A stretch of 64,000 bases of DNA. Origin: Caulobacter segnis (GTDB lineage Bacteria > Pseudomonadota > Alphaproteobacteria > Caulobacterales > Caulobacteraceae). Below the pieces are notes generated by a model. The model saw only the letters and a list, made by a program, of their open reading frames with translations, had not been told where the DNA came from and ran no database searches. The translations under genes and the position numbers were made by a program. Below, in pieces: positions 1 to 7,482 of the stretch. How positions within the stretch are numbered: position 1 is the first letter of the stretch; every line of letters starts with the position of its first letter. The stretch spans positions 3,162,001 to 3,226,000 of the forward strand of contig NZ_CP082923.1 in assembly GCF_019931575.1 (NCBI RefSeq), given 5' to 3'.

Positions 1-2021
1 ACCTGACCATCGCCGCCGACAGCGCCGAGTTCGGCCCCAAGGCCCTGGACGGCGCCAAGATCCGCCTCGTTCTGAAGGATCGCGACAAGGCCAAGGCCGA
101 GCACATCGCCGACCGCCTGAACCAGGTGAAGGACAACTGGGCCTTCCTGGTCGAGGAGCACACCACCTCCAAGCGCCAGGGCCTGTATCGCCGCCTCTAC
201 GCCGACATCTCCGACCTCCTGAAGGTCGATCCCGACAATCAGGTCGGCCGCGAGTACTGGGGCGACATCACCTATGGCAGCCAAGGCTGGCCAGCGTTCG
301 AGCAGCCCAAGCCGACGGACGGGACACCCCTGTGGGCCTTCCGTCAGACCGAGGACCTGAAGCTGGTCGCCAAGTTCATCAACTGGTGGATCGACGAGCG
401 CCAGGCCGACTTCGGCGACTTCGGCGGCGGCCTGTCGGACGACACCGACCTGTTGCAGCAATGGCCGGGCGTGGCGCTGATGGGCGTCCAGCCGGACAAG
501 CTGACCCACTCGCTGAACCGCCTGACTGACGCGGTCTACAAGAACGGCATGTTCACGGACGGTCTCTCGACCATCGTGACCGACGAGTTGCACGCCTACG
601 AGGAAGGCATCAATTCCAACTCCGAGGCGATGTACGTCAACTACGGCGACCCGCTGGCGGTGGAGCGGCTGTTCACGACGGTGAAGGCCCTGCCTCGGGT
701 CGTCGACAAGAACCCGGCCGGCCACGTCCACTTCAACACCAACTGGTACAGCGGCAAGATCTCGTACCGCGAGGGCCCGTGGGAGTGGCAGAAGCCGTAT
801 TCGTTCGGCGTCGTCCATCCGTCGATCCTGATCAGCGATTACAACGGCGACCCGACCGCCCGAGACACCGTCATCGGCCTGGCCGACGGCTACCTGGCCC
901 ACGTGGCCAAGGACGGCTCGTATCCGAACGAGATCAACTGGCGCACCGACGCCGTGCGCGGCGGCACGGTGCTGCAGGGCTCGGGCGCGGACGGTCCGTT
1001 CCAGATCTTCTGGTCGGCCTGGCGCCTGACCGGCGACAAGAAGTACCTGGCCCCGATCACCTGGCGGATCTCCAAGAGCGGCCTCAAGTCGCTGCAGAGC
1101 ATCAACGACAACGCCCTGACCGAGATGGGCCTGGCGGCGGCCAACAAGGACGCCCTGGTCAGGGCGGCCGCCAAGGGCGGCGCGTTCGAGCGCTACGCGG
1201 CCTGGTCGCTGACCGGCGACAAGACATATCTCGAGGACCTCTACGCCGACGAGATCCAGTGGAACGCCCAGCACATGTACATGCACACGGAAGGCCACTG
1301 GTGGTCGGACCGTGTCGAGCTGCCCAGCGACTATCTGCAACGCTCACGCCTGGGCGGCATCGCCAACAAGCGTAGTCAGATGACGCCGGGCCACGTGGTC
1401 AGCTGGCGCTTCGACAACGCCGACGGCGCGGACGTGGCGCTGCTGGTCAAGGACGCCACCAAGACCAGCTTCAAGGTCATCGCCTACAACCGCACCGACA
1501 AGCCGGTGACGGGCGTGATGACCGGCTGGAACGTCGCGCCGGGCCTGTGGAGCCTCAGCCAGGGCGTCGACACCACCGGCGACGACCTCATCGACGGGAC
1601 GCCCGAGACGGCCACGTTCGAATTCGAGCGCAGCCTGGGGGTCAGGATCGCCCTGTCGCCTCGCCAGACGGTGATCATGGACCTTAAGCTGGTCAAGGCC
1701 GGCGATGATCCGGCCAAGCGCGCCGATCTCGGCGTCGGCCGGGGCGACGTGACGGTGAAGGGCTCGACGCTCACCGCCAAGGTCCACAGCCTGGGCGCCC
1801 AAGACACGCAGGCGGCCAAGCTGGAGCTGGTCGACACGGCGTACAAGGTCGTGGAAAGCGCCCCGATCCCGGCCCTGAAAGCGCCGCTCGACTTGCTGCC
1901 CAAGACCGCTACGGTGAAGCTGAAGATCCCGGCGGGCGTGAAGGCCTCGGGCCTGCGGGTCCGGATCGTCACCAGTCAGCCCCAGAACACCCGCCTGAAC
2001 GACGAGGTCGTGCTGCCATGA
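1..2021 (+). CDS. Large glycosidase-like protein, 5' end outside window
   Basis: The reading frame is open from position 3 to the TAG at 2019-2021, so the gene starts upstream of the window and about 672 codons are visible. A GTG at 126 lies inside the frame but the upstream codons read as normal coding sequence. The visible part is rich in Trp, Tyr and Asp, with motifs such as GDFGGGLSDDTD, YEEGINSNSEAMY and FNTNWYSGK, and ends in a beta-rich tail of about 200 residues. This pattern resembles six-hairpin (alpha/alpha barrel) polysaccharide-active enzymes with a C-terminal beta domain. That is inference, as I recognise no family signature with certainty. It overlaps the next gene by 4 nt (ATGA), so the two are probably co-transcribed. 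Confidence 0.6.
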   Translation, partial: LTIAADSAEFGPKALDGAKIRLVLKDRDKAKAEHIADRLNQVKDNWAFLVEEHTTSKRQGLYRRLYADISDLLKVDPDNQVGREYWGDITYGSQGWPAFEQPKPTDGTPLWAFRQTEDLKLVAKFINWWIDERQADFGDFGGGLSDDTDLLQQWPGVALMGVQPDKLTHSLNRLTDAVYKNGMFTDGLSTIVTDELHAYEEGINSNSEAMYVNYGDPLAVERLFTTVKALPRVVDKNPAGHVHFNTNWYSGKISYREGPWEWQKPYSFGVVHPSILISDYNGDPTARDTVIGLADGYLAHVAKDGSYPNEINWRTDAVRGGTVLQGSGADGPFQIFWSAWRLTGDKKYLAPITWRISKSGLKSLQSINDNALTEMGLAAANKDALVRAAAKGGAFERYAAWSLTGDKTYLEDLYADEIQWNAQHMYMHTEGHWWSDRVELPSDYLQRSRLGGIANKRSQMTPGHVVSWRFDNADGADVALLVKDATKTSFKVIAYNRTDKPVTGVMTGWNVAPGLWSLSQGVDTTGDDLIDGTPETATFEFERSLGVRIALSPRQTVIMDLKLVKAGDDPAKRADLGVGRGDVTVKGSTLTAKVHSLGAQDTQAAKLELVDTAYKVVESAPIPALKAPLDLLPKTATVKLKIPAGVKASGLRVRIVTSQPQNTRLNDEVVLP

Positions 2022-2521
2022 AGAATACCCTCGCCCTGATCGCCGCCGGCCTGCTCCTGGCCGGCGGTTCGGCCCTCGCCCAGACCGCCCTCGCGCCCGC
2101 TCCGGCGCCCGCGCCCCAGCCGCCCTACGCGGCTCGCGTCGTCACCCTGGCCGAGGCCAAGACCGTCGCCGCGGCCGCCGAGGCCGAGGCCCGCAAGAAC
2201 GGCTGGACGATGGTCATCGTCGTGCTGGAGTCGAACGGCGCCCAGGTCTTCGCCGAGAAGATGGACGGCACGCAGTACGGCTCGAACGAAGTCGCGCTGA
2301 AGAAGGCCCAGACCTCGGCCAATTTCCGTCGCCCGTCGTCCTTCTTCCAGGAGCAGGTGAAGTCGGGGACGCTGAACCCGATCTTCACCGGCGCGACGGC
2401 GGTCGAGGGCGGCGAGCTGCTGCTGGTCGACGGCAAGATCGTGGGCGCGATCGGCGTCTCAGGCGGCTCGGCCGCCCAGGACGGGATGGTCGCCCGCGCC
2501 GGCCAAGCCGCGCTCAAGTAG
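2018..2521 (+). CDS. GlcG/HbpS-type (DUF336) haem-binding-like protein, secreted
   Basis: A protein of 167 aa with a clear signal peptide (MKNTLALIAAGLLLAGGSALA, cleavage near residue 21) and a short Ala-Pro linker. The mature domain begins at VTLAEAKTVAAAAEAEARKN and carries the glycine-rich end GGELLLVDGKIVGAIGVSGG that marks the GlcG/HbpS family. Family members bind haem or act as accessory proteins; the substrate here is unknown. The start overlaps the stop of the preceding glycosidase-like gene, so it is probably translated from the same mRNA. The 3' end overlaps the convergent DJ-1/PfpI gene by 8 bp. Confidence 0.85.
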   Translation: MKNTLALIAAGLLLAGGSALAQTALAPAPAPAPQPPYAARVVTLAEAKTVAAAAEAEARKNGWTMVIVVLESNGAQVFAEKMDGTQYGSNEVALKKAQTSANFRRPSSFFQEQVKSGTLNPIFTGATAVEGGELLLVDGKIVGAIGVSGGSAAQDGMVARAGQAALK

Positions 2522-3092
2522 CCGAGAACTCGCGGGCGAACATCGCCTCGTAGCCCGCGATCATCTCTTCCGCCTCCGGAGCGACCAGGCGCGCGACGGC
2601 GGCGGCGAAGGTGACGGGCGCCAAGCCCGATGCGCTGACCAGCTTGCCGTCGGTCACCGCCCTGGGCGTATCGACATAGTGGTCCGCGCCCGCATAGCCG
2701 GGGACGACGCCCTCCAGCCAGTCCTTGCCGTTCGAGGTGTGCTTGCGACCGTCGAACAGGCCCGCGCGCGCCAGGGCCGTCGTCCCGGCGCAGATGCCGG
2801 CCACCGGCTTGCCATCGGCGAAGGCCTGGCGGATCAGCGCGCTGATCGCCGGGTTCTCGCCTTCGGACCATGCGTCGCTGCCGATCAGGATGAAGACGTC
2901 CGCGTCGCTCAGCACCGGATCGTCGAAGCGGTAGTCGGCGGCGGCCAGCACGCCGCCGATCGAAGTCTCGGGATCGCCCGTCGGCGTGGCGATCTCGATC
3001 TGGACCTTCAGGTGTTCTCGCAGCAGGGCCAGCACGGCGCCGGCCTCCCAATCGGCCCAGCCCGGCTGCAGGAAGGCGACGGCGACAGTCAT
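2514..3092 (-). CDS. DJ-1/PfpI family protein (class I glutamine amidotransferase-like)
   Basis: A 192-aa alpha/beta protein with the nucleophile elbow GICAGT (Cys near residue 101) and an upstream acidic/GSDAW segment typical of the DJ-1/PfpI superfamily. Members include stress chaperones/deglycases, proteases and amidotransferase-like enzymes; sequence alone does not decide which. It lacks a signal peptide, so it should be cytoplasmic. It is transcribed towards the GlcG-like gene and away from msrB, with only about 50 bp between its start and that of msrB, where both promoters must lie. Pairing with an oxidative repair gene fits a stress role but that is inference. Confidence 0.85.
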   Translation of the reverse strand: MTVAVAFLQPGWADWEAGAVLALLREHLKVQIEIATPTGDPETSIGGVLAAADYRFDDPVLSDADVFILIGSDAWSEGENPAISALIRQAFADGKPVAGICAGTTALARAGLFDGRKHTSNGKDWLEGVVPGYAGADHYVDTPRAVTDGKLVSASGLAPVTFAAAVARLVAPEAEEMIAGYEAMFAREFSAT

Positions 3093-3145
3093 GGGAAACT
3101 CCTAAGTCCTACCGGAACAGCGCCCGAGCGCCTACATTGGCTGTC

Positions 3146-3625
3146 ATGACAGACGCAGCCATCCTTTCAACCATCGGCTTCGACCTCACGCCGCCGACGG
3201 AAGCAGAACGCGAACGCCTGGAGGCCGACCTGACGGCCGAGGAGGCCCGCGTCCTCCTGCATCACGGCACCGAGGCCCCATTCTGCGGCGGCCTGCTGGG
3301 CGAGAAGAGCCCCGGCGCCTATTGCTGCCGCCTTTGCGGCCTGCCGCTGTTCAAGCACGAGACCAAGTTCGAGAGCGGCACCGGCTGGCCCAGTTTCTAC
3401 GCCCCTTACGCCGAGGACCACGTCGTCGGCGTGCGCGACACCTCGTACGGCATGGTCCGCATCGAGACCCGCTGCGCCCGCTGCGACAGCCACCAGGGCC
3501 ACGTGTTCCCGGACGGCCCGCCGCCGACGCGCCTGCGCTACTGCATCAACTCGGTGTCGCTGCAGTTCGTGAAGGACGGCGATCCCCTGCCCGATCCGCT
3601 GCACCGCGGCGATCGGCTCGGCTGA
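3146..3625 (+). CDS. msrB: Peptide-methionine (R)-S-oxide reductase MsrB
   Basis: Reduces the R-epimer of methionine sulfoxide in proteins, using thioredoxin as electron donor. From the ATG at 3146 it has 159 aa. It shows the two zinc-binding CxxC pairs (Cys61/64 and Cys110/113), the GTGWPSF motif (residues 78-84) and the catalytic RYCIN motif with Cys133. A TTG nine bases upstream (3137) is in frame, but the ATG gives the usual N-terminus. No signal peptide, so cytoplasmic. Monocistronic by spacing. Confidence 0.95.
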   Translation: MTDAAILSTIGFDLTPPTEAERERLEADLTAEEARVLLHHGTEAPFCGGLLGEKSPGAYCCRLCGLPLFKHETKFESGTGWPSFYAPYAEDHVVGVRDTSYGMVRIETRCARCDSHQGHVFPDGPPPTRLRYCINSVSLQFVKDGDPLPDPLHRGDRLG

Positions 3626-3673
3626 CGCCCGGCTCGAGATCCGCGCCGAAACCGCCGTCTCGCCCCAGCTTTT

Positions 3674-3704
3674 CTCAATTCCTATCCAATTGATATGAAT
3701 TGAG
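3674..3704. repeat. 8-bp inverted repeat in AT-rich spacer
   Basis: Arms CTCAATTC (3674-3681) and GAATTGAG (3697-3704) are perfect, separated by 15 AT-rich bases. It lies between msrB and the YdeN-like hydrolase gene, about 60 bp before the start of the latter, so it could be an operator or part of a promoter. No protein can be assigned. Confidence 0.4.
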
Positions 3705-3763
3705 CGGGACGGCGGAACCGGGCATCTGCGGCTCACTGGCTCCACGCCATCCGAGTACGTCTG

Positions 3764-4375
3764 ATGACCCCCGCCTCCTCCGCCTTCGAGCCGGCCCGCC
3801 GCCGGCGTGACGACTCCGACGGTCCGCCGATCCTGATCGTGCCGGGCCTCTACAATTCCGGCCCCGATCACTGGCAGACCCATTGGGAGCGCGAACTGCC
3901 CAACGCCCAGCGGGTCGAACAGCAGGACTGGGAGCGCCCGTTGCTAGGCGACTGGACGATCAGCCTGGCCGAGGCCGTCCGCCAGCGGCCCGGCGCGATC
4001 CTGGTGGCCCACAGCCTGGGCTGCGCCCTCGTGGCCCACTTCGCCCAGGTGACGGGCGGACGCGGCGTCGGCGGCGCCATGCTGGTGGCCCCGGCCGACG
4101 TCAATCGCGAGGGTCCGGCCGGCCGCCTGCTGGTCGGCTTCTCGCCGATCCCCCGCCAGCGCCTCCCCTTCCCCAGCCTGGTCGTGGCCAGCCGCGACGA
4201 CCCCTATGTCGAGATCGAACGCGCCGAGGCCTTTGCGCGCGGCTGGGGTTCGGCGTTCGTCGACCTGGGCCGCGCGGGGCATATCAATGTCGACTCGGGC
4301 CACGGGGCTTGGACCAAGGGACGCAGCCTGCTGCGCGGCCTGATCCAGCGCGTCGAGGCGGCGGATCGGTTGTAG
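3764..4375 (+). CDS. RBBP9/YdeN family alpha/beta hydrolase
   Basis: A 203-aa serine hydrolase. After a variable N-terminal 20 residues it has the family opening ILIVPGLYNSGPDHWQTHWE, the nucleophile elbow AHSLG (Ser84), an acidic residue in SRDDPY (about 145) and the catalytic His in AGHINVDSGHG (about 173). These complete a Ser-Asp-His triad. Bacterial YdeN proteins are putative small esterases of unknown substrate. No signal peptide. It stands alone, followed by a tRNA gene on the opposite strand. Confidence 0.9.
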   Translation: MTPASSAFEPARRRRDDSDGPPILIVPGLYNSGPDHWQTHWERELPNAQRVEQQDWERPLLGDWTISLAEAVRQRPGAILVAHSLGCALVAHFAQVTGGRGVGGAMLVAPADVNREGPAGRLLVGFSPIPRQRLPFPSLVVASRDDPYVEIERAEAFARGWGSAFVDLGRAGHINVDSGHGAWTKGRSLLRGLIQRVEAADRL

Positions 4376-4393
4376 GACATTCTGGAAGGAAGT

Positions 4394-4478
4394 TGGTGCG
4401 GGCGGTCGGGGTCGAACCGACACTCCTTTCGGAACCGGATTTTGAGTCCGGCGCGTCTACCAGTTTCACCACGCCCGC
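4394..4478 (-). tRNA. tRNA-Leu (anticodon CAA)
   Basis: On the minus strand the acceptor stem GCGGGCG pairs with CGCCCGC, followed by discriminator A and an encoded CCA (4394-4396). The anticodon stem GCCGGA/TCCGG encloses loop CTCAAAA, giving anticodon CAA, which reads UUG. A long variable arm (TTCCGAAAGGAG) and T-loop GGTTCGACCCC are present, as expected of a class II leucine tRNA. Total 85 nt with CCA. Confidence 0.95.
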
Positions 4479-4550
4479 AGGCTTCGCGTCGCCGCGAAGG
4501 GTGGACTTCCTAGCAGGCGTCGCGAACGAACGCCAGCCTCGCGAACACGC

Positions 4551-5096
4551 TCAATCGACGTCGACGGAACCATCCGGAGAGCCGTCCGGACGAGGCGTGA
4601 TCGTCTCCCCGCCGGTCAGCTGGATGGCGGCGGTTTCGAGGTGGTCCAGCAGGCGCTTGAACATCGCCACCTCGCTGGGGGCCAGGCCCGCCAGCAGGGT
4701 CGCTTCGTAGGCCAGGGCCAGCGGGGCGATCTCGGCGAACAGGCGGCGGCCGGCGGCCGTCAGCTCCAGGGTGTGCGAGCGGCGGTCCGAGCGGACCGTG
4801 GTGCGGGCCACCAGGCGGCGGACCACCAGCTCCTGCGCGGCGCGGCTGACCCGGACCTTGTCCATGGCCGTGCGGGTGACGGCCGTGTGCTGGGTCAAGG
4901 CGCCCTCGGCCAGCACCGACATCAGCCGCCATTGCGGGATGGTCAGGCCGAAACGGTCTTCATAGGCGCGGGCGATCAGGCGGCTGACCGCCGCCGAGGC
5001 CGTGGCCAGACGGTAGGGAACATAGTCCGAGAGGCTGACGCCGGGCTCGGGCGCTTCGGACGCGCCAGGGGTAATCGGAGAGACCGTCGCGGTCAT
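4551..5096 (-). CDS. MarR-family transcriptional regulator
   Basis: A winged-helix repressor-type protein of 181 aa. The core LTIPQWRLMSVLAEG, the recognition segment MDKVRVSRAAQELVVRRLV and the wing SDRRSHTLELTAAGRRLF match MarR proteins. I choose the ATG at 5096 because AAAGGAAGGAC lies directly upstream. An in-frame start at 5192 would add 32 residues with no visible ribosome site. An acidic C-terminal tail (PDGSPDGSVDVD) is unusual. No adjacent target gene is obvious, as the divergent side holds a 333-bp gene-free stretch. Confidence 0.9.
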   Translation of the reverse strand: MTATVSPITPGASEAPEPGVSLSDYVPYRLATASAAVSRLIARAYEDRFGLTIPQWRLMSVLAEGALTQHTAVTRTAMDKVRVSRAAQELVVRRLVARTTVRSDRRSHTLELTAAGRRLFAEIAPLALAYEATLLAGLAPSEVAMFKRLLDHLETAAIQLTGGETITPRPDGSPDGSVDVD

Positions 5097-5429
5097 GTCC
5101 TTCCTTTCGTCCTCCCATGGCGTGACCGCCTTGAGAGGAGCGGCCTTCGCCAATCCGTTTCGCGTTTCTCGACCCTTTGGCGTTCGGGTCACGCGTACTC
5201 TTGGTGTGAGCGCGCCCTATCCAAGGCTCAACGCCCCGAGGAGTTCACTCGAACGATGGGGCAGTTTCGCACGCCGCTTGGGCAGCGAATAGTCGTCTCG
5301 CCTTCCTGAATGGCGTTCTTATGCCTCAGGAACGCCCTTGGGACGTCAATCTCGCTTCGGGAGACCCCGCGTCCGGCGTCGATGGCGACCGACGGCGACG
5401 CCCCGACCGCGCGAATCACGCCCGGGGGC
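5097..5429. other. Gene-free stretch between MarR gene and DUF3297 operon
   Basis: I see no convincing gene here on either strand; the open frames lack ribosome sites and family features. The left edge holds the MarR gene's ribosome site and presumably its promoter. The right part lies downstream of the convergent-reading DUF3297 operon. No strong terminator hairpin stands out. Confidence 0.5.
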
Positions 5430-5705
5430 TCAGGCGCGCGGAATGATGCTGGAGACGCGCTCGCCGGCGTCGTAGCGCGACGGGCCGCCATAGACGGTCA
5501 CCTCGCAGAGGATGTCGCCGCCCGCCTCCGAGGCCCAGATGTAGCTGCGCTCGACCTCGACATAGCGGCCGGCCGGCGAGATGCCCTCGAAGGTGTCGCC
5601 CCAAGGCACGATCGCCTTCAGGTCCTGCCAGCGCAGGGTCACGGCGCGCGAAAGCTCGTCGCGCGCCATCGCCTCCAGGTCGGGATCGCTCCCGGGAATG
5701 CTCAC
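5430..5705 (-). CDS. Conserved hypothetical protein, 91 aa
   Basis: A small soluble protein starting at GTG 5705, preceded by GAGG, 10 bp after the stop of the DUF3297 gene, so the two form an operon. The sequence reads MSIPGSDPDLEAMARDELS followed by a beta-rich stretch (VEVERSYIWASE, ILCEVTVYGG) suggestive of a small beta fold. I recognise no family. The tight spacing suggests it functions together with the DUF3297 protein. Confidence 0.7.
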   Translation of the reverse strand: MSIPGSDPDLEAMARDELSRAVTLRWQDLKAIVPWGDTFEGISPAGRYVEVERSYIWASEAGGDILCEVTVYGGPSRYDAGERVSSIIPRA

Positions 5706-5715
5706 CGCCTCGACC

Positions 5716-5964
5716 TCAGCCTTCGGCGGCGTCGCGGAAATAGGCCTCGACCTCGCCCTGCAGCTTGATGGTCATCGGGTTGCCCTTGCGGTCCAGGGTC
5801 TTGCCGGCCGCGACGCGCACCCACTTCTCGGAGACGCAGTATTCCTCGACATTGGTCTTCTCGACGCCCTTGAAGCGGATGCCGATGCCGCGTTCCAGCA
5901 GGTCGGCGTCGTAGAACGGGCTGTCGGGATTGTTGGAGAGGCGGTCGGGAGGCGTGTCGCTCAT
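5716..5964 (-). CDS. DUF3297 family protein
   Basis: An 82-aa protein that begins MSDTPPDRLSNNPDSPFYD, followed by LLERGIGIRFKG and KTLDRKGNPMTIKLQGEVEAYF. This matches the DUF3297 family, widespread in proteobacteria and without a known function. Its length equals that of the family. First gene of a two-gene operon with the 91-aa protein downstream. Confidence 0.85.
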   Translation of the reverse strand: MSDTPPDRLSNNPDSPFYDADLLERGIGIRFKGVEKTNVEEYCVSEKWVRVAAGKTLDRKGNPMTIKLQGEVEAYFRDAAEG

Positions 5965-6068
5965 GGTCTTCAGGCTTTCGGTCTGGGCCGCGCGGCCCCT
6001 GTGTCTTGGCCGGCGGTCATAGCCACGAAACGCCGAAAGTCAAAATAAGGCGACGCGCCCCCTCCCTC

Positions 6069-6533
6069 CTAGTCTTGCTGGTCTTCCTTGATCGGGTCGG
6101 CGGCCGAGACCGTTCCGTCGTTGTTGGTGTCGTGGTGACTGAACATGCGCCAGCCGGAATAGTCGAACTCGGCGCGAGTGATGGCGCTGCTCTTGTCGCT
6201 GTCCAGCACGTTGAAACGGACGTCGGCCTGGCGCATCTGGCGGACGCGCTCCTCTTCCTTCTTTTCGGACGCGCGCTCGTCGGCCGCCAGCTTCTTCTCG
6301 AGGCGCGCCTTGAACTCGCCGACATACTCGGCCTGCGACAGCGTTCCGTTCTTGTCGGCGTCGGTCTTGGCGAACTGGATGGCGCGGGTGGCGGCGAACT
6401 CGTCCTTGGAGACGACGCCGTCGCCGTTCTGGTCCTGCTCCTTGATGAAGGTGTCGCGGGCGTGCGAGGCGGCGTGGGCCGAACCCGCCAGCGCGGCGAC
6501 AGCGAAGGCGGCGAGGATCGTGCGGGTCTTCAT
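6069..6533 (-). CDS. Secreted EF-hand domain protein
   Basis: A 154-aa protein from the ATG at 6533 with a signal peptide ending near SAHAAS (residue 20). Two clear calcium-loop motifs follow, DQNGDGVVSKDE and DADKNGTLSQAE; a third degenerate pair sits near the C-terminus (DSDKSSAITRAE, DTNNDGTVSAAD). The middle is a charged helix rich in Lys/Glu/Arg. Probably a periplasmic calcium-binding protein. It lies 8 bp downstream of the DUF4198 gene, so the two are co-transcribed. Confidence 0.85.
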   Translation of the reverse strand: MKTRTILAAFAVAALAGSAHAASHARDTFIKEQDQNGDGVVSKDEFAATRAIQFAKTDADKNGTLSQAEYVGEFKARLEKKLAADERASEKKEEERVRQMRQADVRFNVLDSDKSSAITRAEFDYSGWRMFSHHDTNNDGTVSAADPIKEDQQD

Positions 6534-6541
6534 GGGATGTC

Positions 6542-7327
6542 CTAGCGGAGGGATTCGAAGGTCAGGGCGTAGGTGAAGCTGTAGCCAGGCTGGCCGGCGG
6601 CGGCCGGGCCCAGTCGGTAGCGGGTCTGGATGTGATAGAGGCCCGAGTGATCCGGCTTCACCGCGAAGCGCCCCTTGGCGTCGCTGGTGACGGTCTTGGG
6701 CGCGGGCTTGGCGTCGGCGTAGCGGTCCTCGGCGGCGACGAACTCGATCGCCTGGTTGGCCACCGGCTTGCCGTCGAACAGCACCTCGAACACCGCGTCC
6801 TGGCCGGTGACGATCTTGCTGGGATGGGTGATCGCCTTGAACTCGATGCCCTTGCCGGTCGGGGCCAGGGCCGAGTCGCTGGGCGCGCCGCGCGTGACAT
6901 AGACCTCGGCGGTCGTCAGGCTCTGCATGTCGATGGCGTCGGCCGGGGCCTTGGCGCCCTCGAAGAACTCCCACTGCCCCTTGACCAGGGCGGCTTTGGC
7001 GGTGCGGCCGCCGCGCTGGCCCGTGGTGATGCGATAGGTGCCGGGCTTTTCGGTCGCGACCTCGAACACGGCCACCTGGCGCAGATAGGTCGGGGTGATC
7101 GGCGTCCGTACGCCGTCGGGATCCACCACGGCGTAGGCGTCGGACTTCATCACCACCTCGGGCGTGAAGAAGCTCTCTGTGAAGGCCCCCTCCACCGTGA
7201 CGATCTTGCGGTCCGAGGCGTCGAAGACGGTGGGCAGCAGGTAGGGCGAATGGGCCTGGGCCGCCGGGACGGCGAGGCTGAGCAGGAGCGCGCCGCCCAT
7301 CAGGCCTGCGCGGAGAGAACGGATCAT
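6542..7327 (-). CDS. DUF4198 periplasmic protein, metal/TonB-locus associated
   Basis: A protein of about 261 aa with a signal peptide (MIRSLRAGLMGGALLLSLAVPAAQA) followed by HSPYLLPTVFD, the typical start of mature DUF4198 proteins. Repeated beta segments (IEFVAAEDRY, GRFAVKPDHSGLYHIQTRYR) fit two Ig-like domains. These proteins are often found beside nickel, cobalt or iron TonB receptors. The ATG at 7327 is preferred; a GTG at 7336 is in frame. It is divergent from the haem-type receptor gene and shares its regulatory region. Confidence 0.85.
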   Translation of the reverse strand: MIRSLRAGLMGGALLLSLAVPAAQAHSPYLLPTVFDASDRKIVTVEGAFTESFFTPEVVMKSDAYAVVDPDGVRTPITPTYLRQVAVFEVATEKPGTYRITTGQRGGRTAKAALVKGQWEFFEGAKAPADAIDMQSLTTAEVYVTRGAPSDSALAPTGKGIEFKAITHPSKIVTGQDAVFEVLFDGKPVANQAIEFVAAEDRYADAKPAPKTVTSDAKGRFAVKPDHSGLYHIQTRYRLGPAAAGQPGYSFTYALTFESLR

Positions 7328-7373
7328 CAGGAACACCCCAGGCGCCGCTCCAGCGCGGCGGATCGGAGATATT

Positions 7374-7410
7374 GCTATTAGTTCTGAGAATCAATTGCAA
7401 ATAGCTTGAC
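7374..7410. promoter_or_regulatory. Fur-like AT-rich operator and -35 region
   Basis: The spacer between the divergent DUF4198 gene and the TonB receptor holds GAGAATCAATTGCAAATAG (7385-7403), whose centre is an imperfect repeat of the TGnnAAT/ATTnnCA type seen in alphaproteobacterial Fur sites. Outer elements GCTATT and AATAGC (7374-7379 and 7399-7404) also form an inverted pair. A TTGAC at 7406-7410 and GCTCTA 12-14 bases further on could be the receptor's -35 and -10. Assignment to Fur is inference from base content and gene context. Confidence 0.45.
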
Positions 7411-7482
7411 CAGGTCGATGGCTGGCTCTAGGCCCTCCTCATCAATTGCGAACAAGTCGCAACAACCATCGAGGGGATATCG